Source: Yersinia canariae (GTDB lineage Bacteria > Pseudomonadota > Gammaproteobacteria > Enterobacterales > Enterobacteriaceae). Taken from it: 64,000 nt of DNA. Of this stretch, positions 53,939 through 64,000 are shown piece after piece. The first letter of the stretch is position 1; the number at the start of each line of letters is the position of its first letter. Location of the stretch: NCBI RefSeq assembly GCF_009831415.1, contig NZ_CP043727.1, forward strand, positions 4,154,001-4,218,000. The letters are read 5' to 3'. Under the pieces are notes generated by a model. The model ran no database searches, was not told where the DNA came from, and saw nothing but the letters and a program-made list of their open reading frames with translations. The translations under genes and the position numbers were made by a program.

Positions 53939-54521
53939 GTATTCCTCTCACATTACGTAGCGCAATGAAATTACTTAGTAATTCATGGGTTTCAACCAAC
54001 GGCAGCCCCACCACGGCATGGTAACTGCCTGTAATGGACCTGACGAAACAACCACCTTTCCCCTGAATACCGTAAGCGCCCGCTTTGTCCATGGGTTCAC
54101 CGGTAGCAATATAGTCACTGATTTCCAACTGGGATAACACGCGAAATGTCACATCTGTCACAACCATGGCAGATAATACATCTTGTCGGTCAGCAATAGA
54201 CACCGCAGTAATCACTTGATGCTGCTGCCCGGACAATGCACTCAGAATTTGCTGTGCATCCGCTTTATCCCTTGGTTTTTCTAATACTTGCCCATTTAAC
54301 ACCACAATAGTATCTGCACCTAATACCGGCAAATCCTGTGGTGCGACACTCACCCCAGCCAGTGCTTTGTCCTGTGCTAAGCGCCGGACATATTCTTGTG
54401 CACTTTCCTCAGGTTTACGCTGCTCTTCAACCACTGTTTTCAGTACCTCAAAAGGGACATCAAGCAGGGTCAGTAATTCACGGCGACGCGGAGAGCCAGA
54501 GGCGAGGTACAGGGCGGTCAT
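53928..54521 (-). CDS. maf: Maf-type nucleotide pyrophosphatase (YhdE)
   Basis: 197-residue Maf/Ham1-fold enzyme of the dTTP/UTP pyrophosphatase branch, which removes noncanonical nucleotides. N-terminal [12 protein letters not shown] and the catalytic-Asp strand [14 protein letters not shown] are conserved. Between mreD and rng as in E. coli. Confidence 0.94.
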   Translation of the reverse strand: MTALYLASGSPRRRELLTLLDVPFEVLKTVVEEQRKPEESAQEYVRRLAQDKALAGVSVAPQDLPVLGADTIVVLNGQVLEKPRDKADAQQILSALSGQQHQVITAVSIADRQDVLSAMVVTDVTFRVLSQLEISDYIATGEPMDKAGAYGIQGKGGCFVRSITGSYHAVVGLPLVETHELLSNFIALRNVRGIHDS

Positions 54522-54534
54522 GAGTCTTAAATCC

Positions 54535-55023
54535 TTATTGCACCGTAAATTGACGGCGAATTTTGCGCATTAACAAAAATAGCCAAGGCCATAGAATGCC
54601 GTTGACCACACTACTCCAGAATACTTCGGGGCGGAATGAGACATTACTGACTAAAAACTCAGACCAAAACACCACGACATCCATCGTCAGCGATAACAAC
54701 ATCACAATGAGTGCCTGCTGCCACAGTGCCATATTGCGAAATAGCTGAAACTTAAACGCCACCAGATAAGCAATAATACTGAGCGCCAGCGCCCGCACCC
54801 CGAGAGTCGAACCCAAAATAAGGTCCATAATCAGCCCGAGAATAAAACCAGTACCCACATTCACGCGGTGCGGTAATGCCATCACCCAATAGATTAAGAC
54901 TAATGCCAGCCATGAAGGCCGGAACATATAAATTTGTTCAGGCCACGGCATAATTTGCAACACCATGGCAATCAGAAAGGATAACCAGATAACCCAACGG
55001 CCATTGCTGCTGTAACGGTTCAT
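54535..55023 (-). CDS. mreD: MreD, rod-shape membrane protein
   Basis: 162-residue inner-membrane protein with about five helices, part of the MreBCD elongasome. ATG overlaps the mreC stop (ATGA). Confidence 0.94.
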   Translation of the reverse strand: MNRYSSNGRWVIWLSFLIAMVLQIMPWPEQIYMFRPSWLALVLIYWVMALPHRVNVGTGFILGLIMDLILGSTLGVRALALSIIAYLVAFKFQLFRNMALWQQALIVMLLSLTMDVVVFWSEFLVSNVSFRPEVFWSSVVNGILWPWLFLLMRKIRRQFTVQ

Positions 55024-56006
55024 GGTGATACTCCCGGAGCAGTCGCTGCTGTGGGTGCCGTGGTTGCTGGAGGCGCCGGAGGGCCCATAGCATCCGCGGC
55101 AGGCAAGACTTGCGACATCATAGGAGCCAAACGTTCATTTGCCACGCGACGAACTTCATCAGGTGGCAACGGAATATCGCCGTTGCGATCTGCTCCCCAC
55201 AATAGCAACAAGTAACGCAAACGCTGTAAATCAGCGGTTGGGCGCGCCTGAATCACGGTATAAGCCCGTTGGTTATCAACTTTGACCGATGAAACCACCG
55301 CGACCGGATAACCTTCAGGGAAGCGGCCGCCCAAACCGGACGTGACTAATACATCACCAACACGAATATCTGTATTGCTAGGCAAATGCTCTAATAATAA
55401 GTCATCGGTGCAACCGCTACCGGCGGCAATCACCCGAATATCATTTCGCAGTACCTGAATAGGAAGCGCATGGGAGGTGTCACAAATCAATAATACGCGG
55501 CTGGTTAACTTACTCACCGCAACAACCTGGCCTACGACACCCCGGTCACTGATAACCGGCTGGCCTTCGTACACCCCATTGTTAGAACCTTTGTCGATAA
55601 CGACTTGATCACTATAGGGATCTGTCCCGCTGGACATCACCTGCGTAACCATTTTCTGTTCATCCTGACGCAGGGGAGAACCGAGCAATTCACGTAAGCG
55701 GTTATTTTCCTGCTTAAATTGCCCCAGCAACTGTAGGTCAGTGTTTTTCAGCAATAGCTCTTGGCGCAACGCACGATTTTCCAGCTCCAACTGTTGGTGG
55801 GTAGCCAGAGTCTCAGAAACGTTGTCGAGAACTTTACGTGGCCCATTGGCCAGAAAATAGAAAGGACTAACGGCGGTGTCCATATAGGTACGTATTTTAA
55901 CAAATGTACCTAATCGGCTATCCGCTATAACCAAAATAATGGCTGCAAGAACGGCAAAGAACAACCGCAGTTGCAGGGATGGACCCCGGCTAAAAATCGG
56001 CTTCAT
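55020..56006 (-). CDS. mreC: MreC, rod-shape periplasmic scaffold protein
   Basis: 328-residue bitopic protein: one N-terminal helix (~residues 11-29), coiled coil (~70-105), beta-rich periplasmic domain ([20 protein letters not shown]) and an Ala/Pro-rich tail. Links MreB to PBP2 in side-wall synthesis. An ERIC-like element separates it from mreB. Confidence 0.94.
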   Translation of the reverse strand: MKPIFSRGPSLQLRLFFAVLAAIILVIADSRLGTFVKIRTYMDTAVSPFYFLANGPRKVLDNVSETLATHQQLELENRALRQELLLKNTDLQLLGQFKQENNRLRELLGSPLRQDEQKMVTQVMSSGTDPYSDQVVIDKGSNNGVYEGQPVISDRGVVGQVVAVSKLTSRVLLICDTSHALPIQVLRNDIRVIAAGSGCTDDLLLEHLPSNTDIRVGDVLVTSGLGGRFPEGYPVAVVSSVKVDNQRAYTVIQARPTADLQRLRYLLLLWGADRNGDIPLPPDEVRRVANERLAPMMSQVLPAADAMGPPAPPATTAPTAATAPGVSP

Positions 56007-56056
56007 AAATTATGCGTATTCCTTGGCGGCATGAAGGAGGAAGCGCCAAATCTGAA

Positions 56057-56187
56057 TCACCCCTTCGTACTTGACGTTACAGCAGTATTCGCGGCATTCG
56101 CTCACACCAACGGCTGACCTAAGTCAGTACGTTGGAATTCACTTCTTTGCCTGGCTGCAACGCCAATTACTGATTAGCTTGGGTATA
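56057..56187. repeat. Degenerate ERIC element between mreB and mreC
   Basis: About 131 bp in reverse orientation: CGTACTTGACGTTACAG, GCATTCGCTCACACCA, CTGACCTAAGTCAGTACG, GGAATTCACTT and a clean GGGTATA end. Each block matches the ERIC order but with many changes. It widens the mreB-mreC gap to 217 bp. Confidence 0.65.
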
Positions 56188-56223
56188 GATTTATCCGACC
56201 GACCCTTCTCCTTTTTTGGCTAA

Positions 56224-57601
<1,378 letters not shown>

Positions 57602-59521
57602 CTAATACGAATATTTTTTCTTTCCGGGGCTCAAAAGCGTCGGCGGAGCAAAAAAATTGCCCTGTCCACCGTAAACACCTTTCGCCTTCAGAGTTTGCCA
57701 TTCTTCACGGGTAAGAACTTCTGCTGCGAAAACTTTCGCATGCGTTCCTGCACAAGCCCCCGTTAGACTCTCGACAAACAACTGATTTTCATAACGTAAA
57801 TTAATGCTTCTTACTAATCCCGGATGAAGTTTAATCATTTCAACCCGGAGAGACTTAATATATGACGTACTGACAACCGTCAATCCGGCCTGTGACACCA
57901 TGACCTTGCAACCGACACCCAGTAACAAACGCATCATCGGACGGATTTGGCTGATATATTGACACACATCTGCCTCTGCAAGTTCAAAGATAATTCGCTC
58001 TCTATCCGATTTTCTGCATTGCAACAACGTATCCCGCAGCCAGCGCTGGAAAGGACGCTGTAATAATGAATCAACGCTGATAGAAAATGCCAGAGTTTCG
58101 TCCGGCCATAAAGCTAATAAAGGAATTATCCGATCAATTTTTTGGCGATCATAAAGCTCACCCAAACCAAATAATTGCACCAGCGGCGTAAATTCAGCGG
58201 CCAGCAACTCTTGCTCGCCATCATATATGCGGCTGATTATTTCACGGTGGTGAATTTTACCGTCAACTGTAACAACAGGTTTCTGGTAAAGCCGTGGGCC
58301 ACCATTAACCAAAGTTTGTTCCAGCAAAGTGCGCCACTTGACGCTACCACGCCCTTTTTCTGCAACTTGTGTGTCGTAAACATACCAACCATTTCCCCCA
58401 TACATCGCCGCATTTTTGGTCGCTTGTCCAACATTATCCATTATCTGCTCAGCTGAATCGCCATTGCGGTACGCCACAATGCCAATGTGCAGTAATGACT
58501 CTCGGTCAATAACATGCGGCTCGGGTAATGACCCAACTGCATGTACTAACTGTGCAGCCATGACATCGGCATCTTTAAGCGTTTTATGAGGGAGTAAAAT
58601 CGCAATATCACTGTGATGATAACGCGCCAATAATGCAGAGGGATGACGCGTAACAAAAGTAGAAAGCAGATTAATCAGCGAATGCATCAGTTCTTGCACC
58701 TGCTGGTGATCATCCGTTTCAATTAAACTGTCAAAATCCGGTAACTGCACCATCATAACGACCCCATGGGCACCGGACTCTTCCATTTGAGTCGTCAGTT
58801 GGTTATCAAAAAAATGGCGGTTACTGAATCCTGTTTTGGCATCTTGTGCAGCAAATGTGCGAATTAAAGTATCAACACGATTACGCTCTTCCCTAGCTTC
58901 TATAAGCTCTGCCAATAAATGATCAATAGCGCGACTGGCGCAAGGGGGCCATTCGTGGCCATCACTATTAATAGCGTATTCACGTTCGCCATTAAGAATA
59001 CGTTTGGCCCGCCGCTCCAGTTTTTCCTGGCCTGCGGTCTGTTCACGTAGCCAACGGAAACTTAATAGAAGTGTCAGCGCGATAATCACCACCGCCAACG
59101 ACAAAATAGCGGCAGCATAAAGAGATCGGGCATAGCTGCTTAAGGGGTCAATATAGGTAAAATGCATTGATGCCCCCGGCTGGTGCAGCATGGGAACAAC
59201 CAAACTGCGATGGCGGATTTGGCCGTTCCAAGGGGTATAAATAGCAGGGAGTTTTAGTTGATATAACGTGCTGTCTTCATTCTGGATGCTTACTTCCAAA
59301 ACACCCAACGTCCGCATCATTACCGGCAACCATTCGCGTTCTTTATCAGCAGGGTGCAACAGCAATGACTGATCATAAGCTGTCACAATACTCTGAAGGC
59401 GGTGCTCCATCTTTTTTTGACACAAATAAAAAAAGCTTGCCGTGCTACCCAGTAGCACTAAACACATCGCTAATACGACCAGCAAAGTCATAAATACAGA
59501 AAGTTTGGTTGTAAATCGCAT
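57602..59521 (-). CDS. csrD: CsrD, GGDEF/EAL-like regulator of CsrB/CsrC decay
   Basis: 639-residue membrane protein with two N-terminal helices (~residues 10-34 and ~133-155), a HAMP-like segment, and degenerate GGDEF (HHSDIAIL in place of the active site) and EAL (FELAEAD) domains, so not a c-di-GMP enzyme. It directs RNase E to the CsrA-sequestering RNAs. Upstream of mreBCD as in E. coli. Confidence 0.94.
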   Translation of the reverse strand: MRFTTKLSVFMTLLVVLAMCLVLLGSTASFFYLCQKKMEHRLQSIVTAYDQSLLLHPADKEREWLPVMMRTLGVLEVSIQNEDSTLYQLKLPAIYTPWNGQIRHRSLVVPMLHQPGASMHFTYIDPLSSYARSLYAAAILSLAVVIIALTLLLSFRWLREQTAGQEKLERRAKRILNGEREYAINSDGHEWPPCASRAIDHLLAELIEAREERNRVDTLIRTFAAQDAKTGFSNRHFFDNQLTTQMEESGAHGVVMMVQLPDFDSLIETDDHQQVQELMHSLINLLSTFVTRHPSALLARYHHSDIAILLPHKTLKDADVMAAQLVHAVGSLPEPHVIDRESLLHIGIVAYRNGDSAEQIMDNVGQATKNAAMYGGNGWYVYDTQVAEKGRGSVKWRTLLEQTLVNGGPRLYQKPVVTVDGKIHHREIISRIYDGEQELLAAEFTPLVQLFGLGELYDRQKIDRIIPLLALWPDETLAFSISVDSLLQRPFQRWLRDTLLQCRKSDRERIIFELAEADVCQYISQIRPMMRLLLGVGCKVMVSQAGLTVVSTSYIKSLRVEMIKLHPGLVRSINLRYENQLFVESLTGACAGTHAKVFAAEVLTREEWQTLKAKGVYGGQGNFFAPPTLLSPGKKKYSY

Positions 59522-59712
59522 CCCTTAACCTTGCGAAGCGCAATTCAGTGAAAAAAATACCTCAGTTCCTTCGAGGAAAAACACTATATGACAAAATACC
59601 GCCATAACGCTGATTTTTTACTTCATAATGCGACCAGAAGACAATAACTCAGCCTTTTTCCCAGAACTTCTGCTTAATCCTCTTTCAAGGATAGTCACGG
59701 ACGAAATCAACG

Positions 59713-59737
59713 GCCTGATTTTTGTTCTTGATCAGGC
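59713..59737. repeat. 7-bp inverted repeat upstream of acuI
   Basis: GCCTGAT (59713-59719) / ATCAGGC (59731-59737), 11-base spacer, 72 bp before the acuI start in the 287-bp csrD-acuI divergent interval. Possible operator or hairpin; nothing else stands out there. Confidence 0.4.
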
Positions 59738-59808
59738 TAGAAGGTTGATGTTGTCGCTATATTGACTCACTCTTAACTCATACTTCCTTTGAATTTTTGG
59801 AGTGCCAT

Positions 59809-60786
59809 ATGCGAGCGCTTGTACTTGAGCAAACTGAAGGCCGTACTACCGCAGAAGTGCGTGAAATATCCCCGTCACAGTTGCCAGCCGGTAATGTCAC
59901 GGTGGATGTTAATTGGTCTAGCCTGAATTATAAGGATGCTTTGGCTATCACGGGTAAAGGAAAAATCATCCGCGAATTCCCCATGGTTCCAGGTATTGAT
60001 TTTGCGGGCACAGTCCACAGTAGCGAAGATCCGCGCTTTCATGTCGGCCAGTCGGTTTTACTGACCGGCTGGGGGGTTGGCGAGAACCATTGGGGCGGTT
60101 TGGCAGAACAAGCTCGCGTCAATGGCGACTGGCTGGTTCCAATGCCTGAAGGGTTGGAACCTCGCAAGGCGATGATCATCGGGACCGCAGGTTTCACCGC
60201 AATGTTGTGTGTCATGGCATTAGAAGAAGGTGGCGTGACACCGGAAAGCGGTGAAGTGGTAGTCACTGGTGCCAGCGGAGGCGTTGGCAGCACGGCGATC
60301 GCTTTGCTTGCTGCTCTGGGTTACAAAATCGCGGCTATTTCTGGCCGTGACAGTAACAGCGAATACCTCAAAAGCCTCGGAGCTCATCGGGTGCTCTCAC
60401 GCAACGACTATCTTGACGCGTCACGCCCATTAGAGAAACAATTGTGGGCAGGGGCCATTGATACTGTTGGCGATAAATTGCTGGCTAAAGTGCTGGCACA
60501 AATGAATTACAACGGCACGGTTGCCGCTTGTGGCTTAGCGGGCGGTTATTCGCTACCCACGACCGTGATGCCATTTATTTTGCGCAATGTGCGTTTGCAA
60601 GGGGTAGATTCAGTGATGACCCCGCAACAGCGGCGGCTGCAAGCTTGGCAAAGATTACAGAAAATTTTGCCCGAAAGTTTCTATCAGCAAGCATCACAAT
60701 CCATCACGCTCGCCGATGCGCCAGCTATCGCTGAACGCCTGCTAGTAAATGAAGTCACCGGTAGAACCTTGGTGAAAGTCCGCTGA
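59809..60786 (+). CDS. acuI: AcuI (YhdH), acrylyl-CoA reductase
   Basis: 325-residue medium-chain dehydrogenase/reductase (quinone oxidoreductase branch) that reduces acrylyl-CoA to propionyl-CoA with NADPH. N-terminal GroES-like fold and nucleotide motif VTGASGGVGSTAIALLAALG. The ATG at 59809 follows GGAGTG. Confidence 0.94.
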   Translation: MRALVLEQTEGRTTAEVREISPSQLPAGNVTVDVNWSSLNYKDALAITGKGKIIREFPMVPGIDFAGTVHSSEDPRFHVGQSVLLTGWGVGENHWGGLAEQARVNGDWLVPMPEGLEPRKAMIIGTAGFTAMLCVMALEEGGVTPESGEVVVTGASGGVGSTAIALLAALGYKIAAISGRDSNSEYLKSLGAHRVLSRNDYLDASRPLEKQLWAGAIDTVGDKLLAKVLAQMNYNGTVAACGLAGGYSLPTTVMPFILRNVRLQGVDSVMTPQQRRLQAWQRLQKILPESFYQQASQSITLADAPAIAERLLVNEVTGRTLVKVR

Positions 60787-60795
60787 TTTAGCTCC

Positions 60796-60819
60796 GCCGG
60801 GGGCATCATGCTCCCCGGC
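60796..60819 (+). terminator. acuI terminator-like hairpin
   Basis: GCCGGGG (60796-60802) / CCCCGGC (60813-60819), ten bases after the acuI stop. Only TTATCATT follows, so termination may be partial. Confidence 0.5.
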
Positions 60820-60942
60820 TTATCATTCGTATTGTAATGATTTTCAAATTTCCCTCCGCCTCTCTAGCACTTATCTACATAAGCCGCCATGATTAATATC
60901 AATTAGGTTAGTCTGATTCCCCCTGTTTGACGGAGCTATTTT

Positions 60943-61977
60943 ATGCGCAAATTTTTATCCCATTCCCTGTGTAATACTGCCATTGCGCGCAAACTGACCG
61001 AAGCGGATGTAACCCCCGAAAGCATTTTTTATCAGCGCCGTAAGGTGTTACAAGCATTGGGGATCACTGCTGCTACGCTGGCGTTGCCCACATCTGCACA
61101 GGCTGACTTACTGGCATGGTTTAAAGGGAATGGCCGCCCCAAAGCCCCTTCGGGCAAACCACTGGATTTCACCAAATCAACGGTTTACCACCCTGATTTG
61201 GCGCTGACGCCAGAAGATAAAGTCACTGGCTATAATAATTTCTATGAATTCGGCTTGGATAAAGCAGACCCCGCAGCCAATGCCGGAACACTGAAAACCG
61301 ATGATTGGCAGATAAAAATCGACGGTGATGTCGCCAAACCAATGACACTCAATATTGATGACCTAATAAAACGCTTCCCACTGGAGGAGCGAATTTACCG
61401 TATGCGTTGCGTGGAAGCCTGGTCAATGGTGGTGCCGTGGATTGGCTTTGAATTGAGTAAACTGCTCAAGCTGGTTGAACCCACCAGCAATGCCCGTTAC
61501 GTCGCGTTCCAGACACTTTATGCACCGGATCAAATGCCGGGGCAAGAAGATCGCTTTATTGGCGGCGGTCTGAAATACCCTTATGTCGAGGGATTACGAC
61601 TGGATGAGGCTATGCACCCCTTGGCCTTCATGACATTGGGGGTTTATGGCAAAGCTCTGCCACCACAGAATGGTGCGCCACTGCGCCTCATCACCCCGTG
61701 GAAATATGGTTTTAAAGGTATAAAGTCTATCGTTCATATTCGCCTGACTCATGACCAGCCGCCGACAACCTGGAATCTGAGCGCGCCCAACGAATATGGT
61801 TTTTATGCCAACGTGAACCCGCATGTCGATCACCCGCGCTGGTCTCAAGCAACCGAACGCTTTATTGGCGCCGGCGGAATCTTAGATGTTCAGCGCCAAC
61901 CGACGCTGTTGTTTAATGGCTATGCCGATCAAGTTGCTTCACTCTATCGCGGTTTGGATCTGCGGGAGAATTTCTGA
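60943..61977 (+). CDS. msrP: MsrP, periplasmic methionine sulfoxide reductase, molybdenum subunit
   Basis: 344-residue molybdopterin protein that repairs oxidised methionine in periplasmic proteins. Tat-type signal ([19 protein letters not shown]) preceded by a ~30-residue n-region longer than in E. coli MsrP; Mo ligand Cys in [18 protein letters not shown]. The stop abuts msrQ (TGATG overlap). Confidence 0.95.
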   Translation: MRKFLSHSLCNTAIARKLTEADVTPESIFYQRRKVLQALGITAATLALPTSAQADLLAWFKGNGRPKAPSGKPLDFTKSTVYHPDLALTPEDKVTGYNNFYEFGLDKADPAANAGTLKTDDWQIKIDGDVAKPMTLNIDDLIKRFPLEERIYRMRCVEAWSMVVPWIGFELSKLLKLVEPTSNARYVAFQTLYAPDQMPGQEDRFIGGGLKYPYVEGLRLDEAMHPLAFMTLGVYGKALPPQNGAPLRLITPWKYGFKGIKSIVHIRLTHDQPPTTWNLSAPNEYGFYANVNPHVDHPRWSQATERFIGAGGILDVQRQPTLLFNGYADQVASLYRGLDLRENF

Positions 61978-62576
61978 TGCGGCTTAGTTTACGACAAATT
62001 AAGTGGCTAAAAGTCGCTATTTGGCTAGCAGCCGCACTGCCTTTTCTATGGCTAATTTTATCCGTGGACCAAGGCTGGTTCAGTGCTGATCCCGCCAAAG
62101 ATATTCAACACTTTACCGGCCGCATGACTCTTAAATTGTTATTGGCGACACTGCTGGTCACGCCACTGGCACGCTATGGCAAGCAACCGCTGCTGATCCG
62201 CTGTCGCCGGTTGTTAGGTCTATGGTGTTTTGCCTGGGGAACATTGCATTTGGTCAGCTACTCGGTATTGGAACTGGGGCTGAGTAATCTTAGCCTGCTG
62301 GGGCGTGAACTGGTGACCCGCCCTTACCTGACACTCGGCATAATAAGTTGGCTATTGTTACTGTCGCTGGCCGTGACTTCCACCTTATGGGCACAACGAA
62401 AAATGGGAGCCAACTGGCAAAAATTGCATAATCTGGTGTATGTTGTCGCCATTCTTGCGCCAATTCATTATCTTTGGTCGGTGAAAACCCTATCACCACT
62501 ACCAATTATTTACGCAGTGGCGGCAGCAATATTATTAGCATTACGTTATAAAAAATTTCGACAATGGTGCCGCTAA
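61977..62576 (+). CDS. msrQ: MsrQ, haem b membrane subunit of MsrPQ
   Basis: 199-residue inner-membrane protein of the ferric-reductase-like family with about six helices and haem-ligand histidines (e.g. [30 protein letters not shown]). Passes electrons to MsrP. Starts on the last base of msrP. Confidence 0.94.
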   Translation: MRLSLRQIKWLKVAIWLAAALPFLWLILSVDQGWFSADPAKDIQHFTGRMTLKLLLATLLVTPLARYGKQPLLIRCRRLLGLWCFAWGTLHLVSYSVLELGLSNLSLLGRELVTRPYLTLGIISWLLLLSLAVTSTLWAQRKMGANWQKLHNLVYVVAILAPIHYLWSVKTLSPLPIIYAVAAAILLALRYKKFRQWCR

Positions 62577-62783
62577 AAATCAGAGCTTTTCATCAGTCTT
62601 CATCTTTTCGATTGAATATCTTCGCTGATAAGACCAGTATTTAGCTGCTAATTGCTACGATATCATTATAATGCTCGACCTTAATGCTGATCGCAGTGTC
62701 AAATTCGTCGTAAAAAGGTGACAAATCGGTGACATCAGGTTATTTTTTACGATGATGTACTAATTGCCGGAGATACCAGCACA

Positions 62784-63236
62784 ATGTCGGATAAGTTTCA
62801 CATTTTGCTTCTGAATGGCCCTAACTTGAATCTGCTTGGAACGCGTGAACCCGAAAAGTACGGTTACACGACATTGGCTGATATTGTCAGTCAATTAGAG
62901 ACTCAAGCTCAGGTAATGGATGTGGCGCTATCCCATTTGCAGTCAAATGCAGAGCATGTGCTGATCGATAGAATTCACCAGGCACGGGGTAATACCGATT
63001 TTATCCTGATCAATCCGGCAGCGTTTACACATACCAGTGTTGCACTGCGCGATGCGTTGTTAGGTGTGCAGATCCCATTTATCGAGATCCACTTATCTAA
63101 CGTGCATGCTCGAGAGCCTTTCCGTCATCATTCATATCTCTCTGATATCGCGGTTGGCGTAATCTGCGGACTTGGCGCAGATGGCTACAACTTTGCTTTA
63201 CAGGCAGCGGTAAATCGCTTGTCAAAATCCAACTAA
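62784..63236 (+). CDS. aroQ: Type II 3-dehydroquinate dehydratase
   Basis: 150-residue type II enzyme of the shikimate pathway. [16 protein letters not shown] carries the catalytic Tyr region; [16 protein letters not shown] and [17 protein letters not shown] the active-site Asn, His and Arg. E. coli K-12 uses a type I enzyme, so this gene marks a non-E. coli lineage. 32 bp before accB. Confidence 0.96.
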   Translation: MSDKFHILLLNGPNLNLLGTREPEKYGYTTLADIVSQLETQAQVMDVALSHLQSNAEHVLIDRIHQARGNTDFILINPAAFTHTSVALRDALLGVQIPFIEIHLSNVHAREPFRHHSYLSDIAVGVICGLGADGYNFALQAAVNRLSKSN

Positions 63237-63268
63237 TTGCAACACAAAAAGAGTACGGAATCACACTC

Positions 63269-63727
63269 ATGGATATTCGTAAGATTAAGAAACTGATCGA
63301 ACTGGTTGAAGAGTCCGGCATTTCAGAGCTGGAAATCTCAGAAGGCGAAGAGTCAGTACGTATCAGTCGTGCTCCCGCCGCACCAAACTACCCAATGATG
63401 CAACAGCCGTATGCTTTCGCTGCACCACAGCCTGCTCTGGCAGCCGCTGTCGCTCCAGCACCTGCTGAACCTGCTGCACCGGCTGCTATCAGTGGTCATA
63501 TCGTGCGCTCCCCAATGGTCGGTACTTTCTACCGCACCCCGAGCCCGGATGCCAAAGCCTTCATTGAAGTAGGTCAGAAAGTTTCTGCTGGTGACACTCT
63601 TTGCATCGTTGAAGCGATGAAAATGATGAACCAAATCGAAGCAGATAAATCCGGTACTGTAAAAGCCATTCTGGTTGAAAACGGTCAACCGGTTGAATTC
63701 GACGAGCCTCTTGTCGTCATCGAGTAA
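63269..63727 (+). CDS. accB: Biotin carboxyl carrier protein of acetyl-CoA carboxylase
   Basis: 152-residue BCCP: N-terminal dimerisation region, Ala/Pro-rich linker (~residues 35-73) and biotinyl domain with Lys118 in [10 protein letters not shown]. Followed 11 bp later by accC. Confidence 0.97.
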   Translation: MDIRKIKKLIELVEESGISELEISEGEESVRISRAPAAPNYPMMQQPYAFAAPQPALAAAVAPAPAEPAAPAAISGHIVRSPMVGTFYRTPSPDAKAFIEVGQKVSAGDTLCIVEAMKMMNQIEADKSGTVKAILVENGQPVEFDEPLVVIE

Positions 63728-63738
63728 CGAGGCGTTCC

Positions 63739-64000
63739 ATGCTTGATAAAATCGTAATCGCTAACCGCGGTGAGATTGCGCTACGTATCCTGCGAGCTTG
63801 TAAAGAGCTGGGGATCAAAACTGTCGCAGTTCACTCTGTTGCGGATCGTGATCTTAAACACGTATTACTGGCTGACGAGACTGTCTGTATTGGTCCCGCG
63901 CCGTCTGTCAAAAGCTATCTGAACATCCCGGCAATTATTTCTGCTGCTGAGATCACCGGCGCGGTGGCTATTCACCCCGGCTATGGTTTCCTGTCTGAAA
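63739..64000 (+). CDS. accC: Biotin carboxylase of acetyl-CoA carboxylase (5' part)
   Basis: The first 87 codons of accC ([20 protein letters not shown]...), truncated by the window end. [10 protein letters not shown] is the conserved biotin carboxylase N-domain motif. Operon with accB. Confidence 0.96.
   Translation, partial: MLDKIVIANRGEIALRILRACKELGIKTVAVHSVADRDLKHVLLADETVCIGPAPSVKSYLNIPAIISAAEITGAVAIHPGYGFLSE

Noticed and set aside
57602..59521. CsrD as an active c-di-GMP enzyme
   Set aside because: Both the GGDEF and EAL active-site motifs are degenerate, as in known CsrD.

Overview
The window is enterobacterial chromosome, almost certainly Yersinia (Y. enterocolitica-like group). Nearly every core protein reads as a close relative of its Escherichia coli counterpart. 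The intergenic spaces carry about ten ERIC-type elements, full-length (~127 bp) and internally deleted, at a density I associate with Yersinia. There is no rRNA, tRNA, insertion sequence, prophage or CRISPR array in view.

Layout. 94-4653: mlaFEDCB phospholipid-transport operon (minus strand) divergent from yrbG. 4833-12084: kdsD-kdsC-lptC-lptA-lptB-rpoN-hpf-ptsN-rapZ-npr, covering Kdo/LPS export, sigma-54 and the nitrogen PTS. 12203-14713: pyrL attenuator, pyrBI and ridA. 14935-18902: a four-gene Anbu (proteasome-like) operon with ATP-grasp, alpha-E and transglutaminase-like partners. 18977-26698: treCB, treR, then mgtA behind an elaborate PhoP-type control region. 26787-35730: a ten-gene minus-strand catabolic and transport cluster built from poorly characterised families (PRD regulators, SFCGS, DUF4312/4311/4310, amidohydrolase, DgaE-like lyase, KDGP aldolase, exported lactonase). 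36140-39245: rnk, cybC, pmbA, darP. 39394-40138: a complete barnase/barstar pair. 40198-48568: gabD-like, aaeXAB with aaeR, tldD and a nitrilase-family amidase. 48565-59521: yhdP-rng-maf-mreDCB-csrD. 59809-64000: acuI, msrPQ, aroQ, accB and the start of accC.

Relative to E. coli, genes of the mla-to-npr and aae-to-acc neighbourhoods (about 72-73 min there) flank a block whose members (pyrBI, ridA, tre, mgtA, cybC, pmbA, yjgA) lie near 96 min in E. coli. Accessory modules (Anbu operon, DUF4310 cluster, barnase/barstar) sit inside or at the edges of that block.

Most interesting signals: (1) the 26787-35730 cluster, which looks like a self-contained uptake and degradation system for an acylated amino-sugar acid with a transporter of unknown type; (2) the treR-mgtA interval, with two PhoP-box-like promoters, a terminator between them that would define a ~145-nt PhoP-dependent transcript, and a GTG-started MgtL-like leader peptide; (3) ERIC elements that supply the stop codons of yrbG and mlaF; (4) a natural barnase with cysteines where barnase has residues 43 and 80. 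All calls were made by eye; no database search was run.
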